Source: a virus
Virus record (IMG/VR): IMGVR_UViG_3300049207_000026
Location: 1-64,000 of that record
Strand: one strand, 5' to 3'
Length of the DNA stretch: 64,000 nucleotides
In this document: positions 1 to 7,287 of the stretch, in pieces
Layout of the letters: each line of letters starts with the position of its first letter
Numbering within the stretch: position 1 is the stretch's first letter
The notes under the pieces: model-generated
Database searches by the model: none
What the model saw: the letters and a program-made list of their open reading frames with translations, nothing else
What the model was told of the DNA's origin: nothing
Program-made: the position numbers and the translations under genes

Positions 1-181
1 TGGTGAAGGCGTCGGCCATGGTCTTGCGCGTTGCGGCCGCCGGGCCGCCTTTGATTTGCACGCGCTGATCCGCCTCCCAAGCAAGTGCTGCCGCCTTCGT
101 GTCGAACGTGCCAGATACCCGCTTGCCACCCACCTGAATCCTGTGCCGCCAGACATTCCCATCCTTTACTGGTGCCGCCAT
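1..181 (-). CDS. int: Tyrosine integrase, N-terminal fragment (cut by window edge)
   Basis: Codons 1-60 of a site-specific tyrosine recombinase, beginning at an ATG at 181. The DNA is identical to the corresponding part of the complete integrase at 40068-41033. Only the amino-terminal arm-binding region is visible; the catalytic domain would lie left of base 1. It belongs to prophage unit A and would recombine at the same attachment core. It cannot be said whether the rest of the gene is intact. Confidence 0.85.
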   Translation of the reverse strand, partial: MAAPVKDGNVWRHRIQVGGKRVSGTFDTKAAALAWEADQRVQIKGGPAAATRKTMADAFT

Positions 182-273
182 TTTGCCATTCCCTTTGCCA
201 TTTTTTGGCAGATGGTAGCACTATTACCCCGGCTAACCCCTTATAAAGCACAAATTGACGAACTGATAGGCGT

Positions 274-315
274 AAAAAAAGACCGCTGTTTTCATAGTGG
301 AAAACACGGTCTTTT
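274..315. terminator. Bidirectional terminator beside attachment site
   Basis: An A-run, a long stem (AAAAGACCG..GTTTTC pairing with GAAAAC..GGTCTTTT) around loop ATAGTG, and a T-run make a symmetric intrinsic terminator. It would separate integrase transcription from late transcripts reading in from the lysis genes. Confidence 0.75.
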
Positions 316-357
316 ATGATCCAACACGTTCTTACGGAAAATCACCTAAAATTCCTC

Positions 358-373
358 TGGTGCCCCGAGCCGG
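358..373. other. Attachment core (A/B junction), tRNA 3'-end-like
   Basis: On the minus strand this 16-mer reads CCGGCTCGGGGCACCA, the form of a tRNA 3' end: T-stem strand CCGGC, acceptor TCGGGGC, discriminator A, CCA. No tRNA body adjoins it, as expected for an attP-type junction between tandem prophages. It lies about 180 bp upstream of int. The assignment is inference from sequence form. Confidence 0.5.
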
Positions 374-435
374 TGTCGTGTTTCTATTTGAATCAATAAC
401 TTGGCGGCAATTTTGGCACTTCAATGCCAGAAAAT

Positions 436-819
436 TCAGATTGCTTGCTTTTCCTGGCTCGTGTAGTGCGACGAGCCGCCAATCCTGACCCCAGCCCACA
501 TCATCCAGCGCTGGAACCAGGACACCCCGGACGCCTCCGACGCCTCGCGCAGCACCGCGTCGGCCACCTTTCGCGACACCTCGCCCGACGAATACAGCCA
601 GTCATGGACGACGGCCGCTTTCGTGGCCACGTTCCCTGCCAGCAGGTAGATGACCGGTAGCCTTGGCGTGCTGGTCAGGTCCGTCTGGAAGCCGCGCGGC
701 ACGATGATCAGGCGCTCGGCGACGTCGGAGTAGTACATCAGGGGTTCAGTCAGAAGCCAGATCCCGCTGTCGTCGTCCCCGACCGCTTCCATGGCCAGTT
801 TGGAAAGGAAGCCGCTCAT
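436..819 (-). CDS. DUF1353 family phage protein
   Basis: 127 residues, matching the DUF1353 family found near phage lysis genes. The family signature is a hydrophobic PRGFQTDL segment, followed by VVHDWLY and a C-terminal GVRIGG stretch. The function is unknown; a cell-wall-related role has been supposed only from its neighbours. Its ATG overlaps the stop of the upstream spanin-like lipoprotein (ATGA), so it is translated as the last gene of the lysis operon. The last 48 bases lie in the perfect 483-bp repeat. The unit C copy (41288-41671) differs at only a few residues. Confidence 0.8.
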   Translation of the reverse strand: MSGFLSKLAMEAVGDDDSGIWLLTEPLMYYSDVAERLIIVPRGFQTDLTSTPRLPVIYLLAGNVATKAAVVHDWLYSSGEVSRKVADAVLREASEASGVSWFQRWMMWAGVRIGGSSHYTSQEKQAI

Positions 820-950
820 TTCTTTTCCGCTTGTGCGGCCTCGATGTCAGCGGCCAAGTTGTCGGTCTGGTAGGATGCGGACCACTGGAATTTCAGGTTC
901 GCGCAGCCGGCCAGGGCGAGCGCAGCCGCCAAGACGATAAGTCGTTTCAT
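816..950 (-). CDS. Small lipoprotein, Rz1-like outer-membrane spanin
   Basis: A 44-residue lipoprotein: start MKRLIVLAAALALAGC, a signal peptide with lipobox LAGC, and about 28 mature residues. Placed after the endolysin and overlapping both neighbours (TGATG upstream, ATGA downstream), it fits an o-spanin that links to the inner membrane during lysis. No partner i-spanin (Rz) was found, and the mature part lacks a proline-rich stretch, so the spanin role is tentative. The mature sequence is nearly identical in unit C while the signal peptide differs, which supports a real gene. Confidence 0.65.
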   Translation of the reverse strand: MKRLIVLAAALALAGCANLKFQWSASYQTDNLAADIEAAQAEKK

Positions 951-1366
951 CATTTCACCTTTTTGCCTGATTGGAGGTCCGCGAGCGACAGCCCGCCTGT
1001 GTATTGGCAGTGTGCCAATTCATTAAAGCGCCGCCAGCGCCCAGCCCATTCGAGCCCGCACGCCTCGGCAATGGCGCCGCAGCGCTCGAACAGCGCCACG
1101 TTGTCCCATGCCGCCTTGCCGTTGATGATGGGAACAAAGTCGAAGGCGCAGCCATAGTTGTGCCAGGACTGGCCCGCCTTGGCGTTCGTGACCACGTGCC
1201 CTGGCTTGGTCCTGCCCTGGGCATACAGGGCGTCTTGGGCCTCGTGATCGCGTAGCGTGGAGGTGATCAGTACATCGATGCCGGCGGCGCGACAAGCTCC
1301 AACGAAGGCTGAAGCCTTTGCGGCCACCACGGGAACCAGGTCAGAAAGGTCGCGCGAGGTTTTCAT
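950..1366 (-). CDS. Endolysin, M15 (L-alanyl-D-glutamate) peptidase
   Basis: 138 residues. It is a zinc peptidase of the VanY/T5-endolysin type that cuts the peptide stems of peptidoglycan. Visible motifs are the SxxR-like TSTLRD segment, SWHNYG with zinc ligand His69, AFDF with Asp76, and NELAH with Glu116 and His119. The start at 1366 is chosen because it overlaps the holin stop (ATGA); the open frame upstream is not needed. There is no signal peptide, so release depends on the holin. Unit C carries an unrelated muramidase in this slot. Confidence 0.85.
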   Translation of the reverse strand: MKTSRDLSDLVPVVAAKASAFVGACRAAGIDVLITSTLRDHEAQDALYAQGRTKPGHVVTNAKAGQSWHNYGCAFDFVPIINGKAAWDNVALFERCGAIAEACGLEWAGRWRRFNELAHCQYTGGLSLADLQSGKKVK

Positions 1367-1563
1367 GCCTTGTCCTCGGCGCGCTTGCGGCGCACCACCC
1401 GGTCGCGCACCAGGAGCACGATCTGCAGCACCGTGTAGATGATCAGGGTGACCGTCAGCCACTTCTCGACCGGCATGCCCAGCACCAAGTCGGAAAAGGT
1501 CACGGCCGCCGGCGGCGCAGCCCTTACAACAGCGTCGGCAACTTGGTTTGTCGGTTCGCGCAT
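1363..1563 (-). CDS. Class II holin, T7 gp17.5-like
   Basis: 66 residues. A short N-terminal part with RAAPP is followed by one clear membrane segment (about 35-52, WLTVTLIIYTVLQIVLLV) and a basic tail (RDRVVRRKR). Length, the AAP motif and the W..V..I.YTV.QI pattern match the T7 holin family. It should permeabilise the inner membrane and free the endolysin. It has a good ribosome site (AAGGAG) and its stop overlaps the endolysin start. A minus-strand terminator lies just upstream, so the cassette may need read-through or its own promoter. Confidence 0.75.
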   Translation of the reverse strand: MREPTNQVADAVVRAAPPAAVTFSDLVLGMPVEKWLTVTLIIYTVLQIVLLVRDRVVRRKRAEDKA

Positions 1564-1581
1564 TCTTGCTCCTTAGATATG

Positions 1582-1603
1582 AAAAAGCCCGCGCGAGGCG
1601 GGC
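1582..1603 (-). terminator. Terminator between ejection and lysis genes
   Basis: Stem GCCCGC/GCGGGC with loop GCGAG, followed on the minus strand by TTTTT. It would reduce flow of late transcription into the holin-endolysin cassette. Confidence 0.7.
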
Positions 1604-1615
1604 CAGATTGGGGTA

Positions 1616-1621
1616 TATAAT
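1616..1621 (+). promoter_or_regulatory. TATAAT box upstream of the 25-aa peptide gene
   Basis: A perfect TATAAT lies 28 nt before the ATG at 1644. The same box lies 27 nt before the ATG of the unit C homologue (42630). No good -35 box is seen; the terminator stem occupies that position. Confidence 0.45.
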
Positions 1622-1643
1622 CGGGTTTCACCCTGAGGAACGT

Positions 1644-1721
1644 ATGCACTACGACCCCATCATGCTCGGCTGGGCAATTGCGGCAATTTTCAACGCCTGG
1701 TACTGGTCACGGAAAAAGTAA
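1644..1721 (+). CDS. 25-residue membrane peptide, antisense to late operon
   Basis: A tiny gene with its own ribosome site (TGAGGA, 5 nt before ATG). The product starts MHYDPI, has a hydrophobic core LGWAIAAIF and ends NAWYWSRKK, giving one membrane span and a basic tail. Its 3' end overlaps the last codons of the ejection-protein gene on the other strand. The unit C copy keeps YDPI, LG, the hydrophobic core and NAWYWSRKK although the DNA upstream and in the core is quite different, which suggests selection on the protein. It could be a lysis regulator (antiholin-like), a superinfection factor or a small toxin. Confidence 0.6.
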   Translation: MHYDPIMLGWAIAAIFNAWYWSRKK

Positions 1722-3857
1722 GCCCGCCTGGCGCCGCCGGCGCGTTTCGTCGTCCTCCCCAAGCATGAGCGCTGCAGCTGGTGAGAAAGCCAGTGGACGG
1801 GCTGGCGCTGGCAGCATCGGTTGCCGCACGCCAGTCGTCAGAGCCCCTGGCGCGTTCAACGCCTTCCCAGCCTGTATGCCGATTGTGATGTTCTGGATCG
1901 GCTCCTGCGCCAATTTCCCGAATGGAATCTTCGACAGCATCGAGCTCGATCCGATTCGGTCGAGTATGGCGGCCATGCCGGCGCTGGCCGTGTTCGAATT
2001 GTTCACGGCGCTGCCCACGGGCTGGAACTGCTCGTAGCGCGCCACGCGGCCCAGGGCCTTGAGCTGGTCGATAGCGCCTTGCTCGAAGAATAGGCGTAAT
2101 TTGCGCTCTCCGATGCCATCGAGCGCCTTGTTGAACGCCGACTGGCTGAAGTTTGCGGCCTCGTCCGGGCCGCCGGCCAGCGCCTTGCTCTTCAGGTGGC
2201 TGAGAATCTGGGTACGCACCGCGTCCATGGCCTCTGGGCTGCTCTTGATCGAGCTTTTCAGCTGGGCCACGTCCATCACGTTCGCCGTCCTGCCGTTGCC
2301 GGTAATGAAGGTGGAGACGAACTTGTCGGGCTCCATGCCATCGCGCACGGCTTGCAGGGCCGGCGTACGGTCCACGATGCCCATCCACTTGGCGTTTAGC
2401 GTGCGCGCCTTCTTGAAGGCGTCAATGGCCGCCTTGCCGATCTGCTGGCCAGGCAGAAGCGGGGTGTCGTCCAGGGCGGTCCGTACCATGCCCAGGGCCT
2501 TGCGCTCGGCCATGTCCATGCTCGAGCGCTGCAGGTCGCCAATCCGGGTTTTCAGCTGCTCAGCCACGTCGACCGTGAGTGGCATTTTGCCGGCGGCGGT
2601 CTGATTCAGCAGGTTGCGCACGTCGGCCGGCAGTTTCGAGCCCAGCAGGGCCTCGTCCAGCAGGTCGCTGGCGCGCTGGGTAAAAGCATGCGGATCCAGC
2701 GCGGCCGAGCGGCCGTCGGTGGCGCGCGCGGCGTCATAGCGCTGGCCGATCAGGTCTTTGGCGCGGCTGTTACGCGCGTCAAGTGCCCCCATTACCTTTC
2801 CGGCGCCGGCGATTGCGTCGTCCGTCGTACCGGCGCCCAGGGTGTTCAGGCCGGTGACCAATGCCCGGTTGTTCGCGTTTTTGACCTGGCCCAACTGCTG
2901 CGCCACGACGTCCTTGCTGTTGATGCCGAGCTTGGCCAGGTTCTCCTGTTGGGTGACCATGGCCGGGTCCAGCGTGAGCTTGGCGGCCGTCGGCGTCAGG
3001 CCGGTCAGGCGGTAATCAGCCAGGCGGCTCACGGCATCGGGCGACAGGTTCTCGCCCGTTTGCATGGCCTTTGTGACGTCGGCACGGATACTGCGCGCGA
3101 CATCGGCCGGGATCTGGCCCAGGTTCATACCGCTGTCTTGCATCGCATTGTTGATCGTGATGTCGACCTGCTGTGGCGTCGGTGCGGTGCGTGCGGCGCC
3201 CATCGCCTTGGTCGCTTGCGTGGCGCGCTGCATACCGGCCGTCGCGAATGGCGCGGCGATACCGGCGCCGAGGGAGGCGAGCAGCTGGGAGAACTCATTG
3301 CCGCCAGTCTCGCGCGTGTAGCCGCCGGCGCCGCCAGCCGCGGCTGCCGAGGCAAGTTGAGTCCCTGGGTTCGCGGCCATGACCTGCGCCACCTTTTGCG
3401 TCATGCCGGTGGTGGCCTGGCCAACCTTCGATGCGGCTCCCATCATGCCGGCGCCACCAGCGACCATGCGAGTGGCGTCGCCTACAACGCGCTCCTTGGC
3501 GGTTTGTGGCTGCGGCAGGCCGATCATGTCAGCGAGCGTGCCACCGGTGTTGGCCGTCGGCCTGTTACCGAGAACAGGACTGGCCATTGTGCGCAGCGGA
3601 TTGCCGACGAAGGCGTCGAATGTATTGCCAATCCCCTCGATGCCGTAGCGCGCGGTCATGCCGACCTGGCGCGGAACGTCGGCCACGAAGTCGTTCATCT
3701 GCTCCCCGAACGGCTTGGGCGGCACGGGCTCGGCAGGCGTGGCCTGCACCTTCATCGTCTTGATGTGGGTGGCCAGCTTTTGCGCGGACGCAGTGTCGCC
3801 AGCGGCGTCAGCGTTGCGCAGCGCAACATATAGCTGGTCTAGTGTCGGATCGGCCAT
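1707..3857 (-). CDS. Ejection (internal virion) protein, large
   Basis: 716 residues, last of three linked internal-virion genes. The start MADPTLDQLYVALRNADAAGD is a short helical motif common at the N-terminus of phage ejection proteins. The rest is Ala/Gly-rich and helical with no catalytic motif; I see no transglycosylase. By position and composition it should be packaged in the capsid and pass into the host with the DNA. The first 36 residues and roughly the last 500 are nearly identical to the unit C copy, while residues about 37-215 differ strongly, marking a mosaic patch. Confidence 0.6.
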   Translation of the reverse strand: MADPTLDQLYVALRNADAAGDTASAQKLATHIKTMKVQATPAEPVPPKPFGEQMNDFVADVPRQVGMTARYGIEGIGNTFDAFVGNPLRTMASPVLGNRPTANTGGTLADMIGLPQPQTAKERVVGDATRMVAGGAGMMGAASKVGQATTGMTQKVAQVMAANPGTQLASAAAAGGAGGYTRETGGNEFSQLLASLGAGIAAPFATAGMQRATQATKAMGAARTAPTPQQVDITINNAMQDSGMNLGQIPADVARSIRADVTKAMQTGENLSPDAVSRLADYRLTGLTPTAAKLTLDPAMVTQQENLAKLGINSKDVVAQQLGQVKNANNRALVTGLNTLGAGTTDDAIAGAGKVMGALDARNSRAKDLIGQRYDAARATDGRSAALDPHAFTQRASDLLDEALLGSKLPADVRNLLNQTAAGKMPLTVDVAEQLKTRIGDLQRSSMDMAERKALGMVRTALDDTPLLPGQQIGKAAIDAFKKARTLNAKWMGIVDRTPALQAVRDGMEPDKFVSTFITGNGRTANVMDVAQLKSSIKSSPEAMDAVRTQILSHLKSKALAGGPDEAANFSQSAFNKALDGIGERKLRLFFEQGAIDQLKALGRVARYEQFQPVGSAVNNSNTASAGMAAILDRIGSSSMLSKIPFGKLAQEPIQNITIGIQAGKALNAPGALTTGVRQPMLPAPARPLAFSPAAALMLGEDDETRRRRQAGLLFP

Positions 3858-5119
3858 TAGTCACCCCCGTATTTATTCATAAGGTCGATGATGTCAGTCG
3901 GAACACCACTTTCGACCGGAGCCGGTGCTGCTGTCATCGCGGCGCGGCCGGCATTCGTTTGCAAGCCCTGGATGGCCAGCGAACGGTTGCGCGATTTCTG
4001 CTTGATCACGGCATCAGAATCGCCTGGTTGCGGGAAATACTGGCGCTTGGCGTTCAGAAATTCAGGCTGAGCAATGGCAGCGCCCGATTCTTGGCGCAGG
4101 ACCGCATTCACAAAGTCGCGCTGTGCCTGCTCTGCTTTCTGGTCGTTATCGCTCAGGGACAGGTTAGACAGGGCGCCGGCAGCGCCTCCGACGAGCGGCA
4201 AGTCCTGCATGTACTGCTTCGAATTGATCGCCGCCGGACTGTACTTGCCGCCAATGTCGCTCAGGATCTTGTCAGCCTCCGTTGCGCGCAGGCCGTAGGC
4301 TGCCGACTTACCCTGGAACTCTGTTGGTGCCTTCTCGTTCTTGGCTTTGTTGGCTGCAGCTTCCCGTTCGATTCCGACACGCTCCTTCGACAGCCCGTAG
4401 TTGGCCCATCCGAGCGCGTTGCTGGCAGCCGAGTCGGGCGACAGCGTGCGCTTGACGGACTGGCCATTCTGCACACGGTTACGGTCCACCCATTGAATGC
4501 TTCCACCAATGTTCTGCTCTACCATGTCGGCCTTCGGATCAAAGGCACTGACCCTCTCGGTGCCATCCTTGAAGGTCATCACGCGAACTGGCACGCCGTC
4601 GCGCATGGCCACCTCAACACGCTCGATCTGCGGCGCCTGCTTGGCGAACTGTTGGCGCAACGCCAAGCCGCGCATTGGGTCGATCTGCATCACCTGGTCG
4701 ATAAAGCTGTCCTGATCGAAACCCGGCTTCATGTTCGGAATCTGCGCCGCGTTGGCATTCGTCGGACCACCAGGCAAGGATGAGGCCATTTGCTCAGGCG
4801 TACGGAACGCGCCGCGCGCCGCATTGGCAATACTCTGCTCTTGCGCGCGCGTCCGGGCGCGGTCATCCAAGCCACCCTGCATATCTTGCATCTGCAGCCC
4901 GCGCATCTGCGCCATCTGCGCCTGCTGGGCTTCCTGCAGCTTGCGCTGGCGCGCTGCCTCCGTCGAGCCCTGGTAGGCTTCGATGCCCGCGCCCATGGCC
5001 TGCCCAATGCCGAACGGACGGCGCGGGTCGCCTGACTGCTGCAAGATTTGCGAGGCGGCGGCCAGGAGCCCCTGCGTCTGCTCAGGGTTGAGATTGGCGA
5101 ATTGGTCAAGGAGTCCCAT
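3857..5119 (-). CDS. Ejection (internal virion) protein, middle
   Basis: 420 residues. It starts MGLLDQFANLNPEQTQGLLAAAS and then has a Gln-rich helical, coiled-coil-prone region (about 60-100). The C-terminal 190 residues are almost identical to unit C, whereas residues about 145-215 are replaced. Its stop overlaps the start of the next gene (TAATG). No enzyme motif is visible. Gene order (adaptor, tail, then three long helical proteins before lysis) points to a podovirus ejection protein; direct function is inferred. Confidence 0.55.
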   Translation of the reverse strand: MGLLDQFANLNPEQTQGLLAAASQILQQSGDPRRPFGIGQAMGAGIEAYQGSTEAARQRKLQEAQQAQMAQMRGLQMQDMQGGLDDRARTRAQEQSIANAARGAFRTPEQMASSLPGGPTNANAAQIPNMKPGFDQDSFIDQVMQIDPMRGLALRQQFAKQAPQIERVEVAMRDGVPVRVMTFKDGTERVSAFDPKADMVEQNIGGSIQWVDRNRVQNGQSVKRTLSPDSAASNALGWANYGLSKERVGIEREAAANKAKNEKAPTEFQGKSAAYGLRATEADKILSDIGGKYSPAAINSKQYMQDLPLVGGAAGALSNLSLSDNDQKAEQAQRDFVNAVLRQESGAAIAQPEFLNAKRQYFPQPGDSDAVIKQKSRNRSLAIQGLQTNAGRAAMTAAPAPVESGVPTDIIDLMNKYGGD

Positions 5120-5129
5120 TTTCGATTCC

Positions 5130-6245
5130 CTATTGGCCGTAGCCGAATGGATTGTTTTGATACTGCGTAAAGCCGCCAGCGGTAGGTTTGGGCGATGCCG
5201 TGCCTAGCTGGTTAAACTGGTTGTAGATGCCCAGGCCAGCCATTGCGCCGCCGAGTGCGCTCGCCCCGGTGTTGTTGTACACGGGCTGCAAGTTTGTCGG
5301 GACCGGGTTCTTGGACAGGTACGGCTGCAGCAGGCCATTCACTTGCCCGGCCCTGTTCAGGTTGTACTGATCCTGATTGCCGGCCACCTGGTAGGCATTG
5401 CCAAGGATGCCTTGGTTCGCCCCAATGCCAACAGCCATGTTCGCGCTGTTCAAGCGGTTCGTGTCCATAATTGCCTGATTGTTCGCCTGCGCCGTACCGT
5501 ACTGCTGCGCGCTCAAGCCTTGCGTTGCCGACAGAGCGCGATTCTGGTCCGTGTCGTAAGCCTGCGCCTGCGCGCCGACTGCGGCATTCGTGTTGCCCAG
5601 GCCGAAGTTCGTCAGGGAGCGCTGCTGCTCTTTCTGGAAGTCGCCAATGGCGTTACCTTCGGCCACACCCTGGCGCGATCCGCCGTACTGGCCAGCAATC
5701 ACCGCATCGCTGCGGATAGACGGCATGATCCGCTCCATCAGGTTTTCCGTAGAGTCGTCCTGCTGCTGCTGGAATGCAGCCTTCGACATGTCAATGCCGC
5801 TACCGATTGCCTTGGTCAGAAACGGGTTCGCGCCCGGATCGCCGTTAATGAAACGCTCGTATGCGGGCTTCAGGTCGATTTCGTTCTGCGAAGGTGCCTT
5901 GACAAGCGGGGCCAGCATTCCGCCTCCCATGAGCTTGTTTGACGCGTCCCGCTGCTGTTCCATGTCGTAGGCGCCGAACTTGCCGATGTAGTTGTCGCCC
6001 GCCTGCCCGTAGATGGCTTGACCGGCCATCTGAGGCTGATCGAGCAGGCCCTTGTAGCGGTCGATCAGCCCGCCGCCAGTCGTGCCGTCAGGGCCGTACA
6101 GCATGCCTGTGACGCGCGGGTCGAGCTTGTTGGCTTCGATCTGCGCCTGGTTCGAGTCAGCCGTTACTTTTGCTGCGTCCTTCGACCCTTTTGAGGCGAT
6201 AAGGCCGCCCGCCACAGCCGCGACAACAGGGATTACTGCTGGCAT
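5130..6245 (-). CDS. Ejection/virion protein with N-terminal hydrophobic segment
   Basis: 371 residues from an ATG at 6245, chosen because GGAG lies 8 nt upstream; a GTG three codons earlier overlaps that site. The start MPAVIPVVAAVAGGLIAS is hydrophobic, followed by LDPRVTGMLYGPDG and a long Gln/Asn/Ala-rich body. The hydrophobic start could insert into the host membrane during DNA ejection. It is well conserved in unit C. It is the first of the three ejection-type genes. Confidence 0.55.
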   Translation of the reverse strand: MPAVIPVVAAVAGGLIASKGSKDAAKVTADSNQAQIEANKLDPRVTGMLYGPDGTTGGGLIDRYKGLLDQPQMAGQAIYGQAGDNYIGKFGAYDMEQQRDASNKLMGGGMLAPLVKAPSQNEIDLKPAYERFINGDPGANPFLTKAIGSGIDMSKAAFQQQQDDSTENLMERIMPSIRSDAVIAGQYGGSRQGVAEGNAIGDFQKEQQRSLTNFGLGNTNAAVGAQAQAYDTDQNRALSATQGLSAQQYGTAQANNQAIMDTNRLNSANMAVGIGANQGILGNAYQVAGNQDQYNLNRAGQVNGLLQPYLSKNPVPTNLQPVYNNTGASALGGAMAGLGIYNQFNQLGTASPKPTAGGFTQYQNNPFGYGQ

Positions 6246-6697
6246 GATGTCCACTCCTTAAGTGTGATTCCAAGCATGATTTGATCTTCCATCTCTCCAT
6301 TTCGGAGGAAACTCTGGCGATTAACGCCCTCAACTTTTAGCCCGCTGGCCTTGGCAAATCGCAAAGCTGCGCGGTTGTTGCTTGGCACATTCGTAATCAG
6401 CTTCTTGGCGCCAATTACGGTGAATACGTGTGCAATCAAAAGTCGCGCTGCTTCGGCTGCGCCAGCGCCCCAAATGCGCGGAAGCAAGCATGTGTGAACT
6501 TCGTAGCAGCAGGCGCGCACCGCATGCAGCAGGAAGGCGCCCGCCGGGGCCCCGTCTGAAATCAACATCCAATGGAAGCCGTCGTGATCCTGCGGATCGG
6601 CTGCGTCCGTGCCGTCTTCGTGAATGTGGGGAAAAATTGCCGGGTGAGACAGGATTTCTTTGACGATCACCATGTCCCTCGTGCGTTCGATTTTCAC
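6233..6697 (-). CDS. GNAT-family acetyltransferase-like virion-cluster protein
   Basis: 154 residues with an N-acetyltransferase fold pattern: a TCLLPRIWGAGAAEAARLL acetyl-CoA-binding loop region and a NRAALRFAKASGLKVEG C-terminal motif typical of RimJ-like GNATs. Similar small acetyltransferase-like proteins (DUF2824 type) sit among P22-like virion genes. The start is a GTG overlapping the upstream stop (GTGA); unit C uses ATG at the same place. The substrate is unknown. It may modify host or phage proteins or be structural. Confidence 0.65.
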   Translation of the reverse strand: MKIERTRDMVIVKEILSHPAIFPHIHEDGTDAADPQDHDGFHWMLISDGAPAGAFLLHAVRACCYEVHTCLLPRIWGAGAAEAARLLIAHVFTVIGAKKLITNVPSNNRAALRFAKASGLKVEGVNRQSFLRNGEMEDQIMLGITLKEWTSCQQ

Positions 6698-7002
6698 TGC
6701 CCGCTCAGCGCTTGAATTGCCGCTTCAGCGATTTGCTTCAGCGCTTCAGGGTTGCTCCCGGCCTGCGTCAAGGCTTGAGCTATTTCCTCAGCGCCCTCCA
6801 TGCCTGATTGCCTCATTTGCTGGATGATCTGCTGCGCCATCTGAGGCGTCGGGTTCTGCGCAAGCTGCTGCGCCATTTGCAGACCTTGGCCAGAGGCAGG
6901 AGGTTGCCCGCCGCCCTGCGCCATCTGCGGCGCGCCGCCCATCATCCCGCCGAGCAGCCCGCCCTGCTGCTGTGGCTGCTGTAAGCTGTCCAAAAGTCCC
7001 AT
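6694..7002 (-). CDS. Gln/Gly/Met-rich small virion-cluster protein
   Basis: 102 residues. It starts MGLLDSLQQPQQQGG, has a low-complexity Gly/Gln/Met part, then QMAQQLAQNPTPQMAQQII and a helical tail. The start resembles that of the neighbouring 420-residue ejection protein (MGLLDQF), hinting at a shared virion-targeting peptide. Conserved in unit C with a shorter low-complexity part. Function unknown. Confidence 0.55.
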   Translation of the reverse strand: MGLLDSLQQPQQQGGLLGGMMGGAPQMAQGGGQPPASGQGLQMAQQLAQNPTPQMAQQIIQQMRQSGMEGAEEIAQALTQAGSNPEALKQIAEAAIQALSGQ

Positions 7003-7014
7003 GTTGCTCTCCGG

Positions 7015-7287
7015 TTATAAGGCTTTGATGAGCACCCAAGTGGTGCCGTTATGCATGTACAGCCCCTTGACGCCAGGCGACCACGATGTTCCGTCTGCAT
7101 ACCGAATGTCGCCGTCACGCGGCTTGGCCGGGGCCACATAGGTCTGGTCGAGGTGTCCGGCGGCAAGCGCAGCGATCACCGCCGACAGCAGGGCGTTCTG
7201 CTCGCGCAAGTACCTTTGCAAATCCTTCGGGTCGGCTGGCGGATCGGCTGGGTTGAAACTGATCGTGCCGAGGTTCGGTGTGCGCAT
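7015..7287 (-). CDS. Small virion-associated protein
   Basis: 90 residues starting MRTPNLGTISFNP. It has a helix (about 20-45) and ends in a beta-rich GDIRYADGTSWSPG..GLYMHNGTTWVLI stretch like carbohydrate- or structure-binding repeats at phage tails. Strongly conserved in unit C. Its start overlaps the stop of the tail hub gene (ATGA). Probably a tail component; exact role unknown. Confidence 0.5.
   Translation of the reverse strand: MRTPNLGTISFNPADPPADPKDLQRYLREQNALLSAVIAALAAGHLDQTYVAPAKPRDGDIRYADGTSWSPGVKGLYMHNGTTWVLIKAL

Larger units (their letters stand above)
1..357. mobile_element. Right end of prophage unit A
   Basis: This stretch holds the first 60 codons of an integrase, a strong hairpin terminator and the integrase-side arm of an attachment site. 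It is identical to the right end of unit B (40853-41209). Because unit B already has its own integrase at its right end, this piece must be the end of another phage unit to the left, or a contig end inside the repeat. Confidence 0.7.
1..483. repeat. 483-bp perfect direct repeat, left copy
   Basis: Identical to 40853-41335. It covers the integrase 5' end, its upstream region with terminator and attachment core, and the last 48 bases of the DUF1353 gene. The copies diverge abruptly at base 484, inside that gene. The left limit is set by the window edge, so the repeat may be longer. Confidence 0.9.

Noticed and set aside
358-380. A complete tRNA gene at the attachment site
   Set aside because: Only the 3'-end-like 16-mer is present; the preceding bases do not form T-loop, anticodon or D arms.
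456-478. Hairpin GGCTCGT/ACGAGCC as a terminator or core site
   Set aside because: It lies within the coding end of the DUF1353 gene and has no T-run on either strand.
2688-3833. Long plus-strand open frame (381 codons) across the ejection gene, and its twin at 43701-44843
   Set aside because: Arg/His/Gly-rich antisense shadow of a GC-rich gene; no ribosome site, and its composition mirrors the opposite-strand codons.
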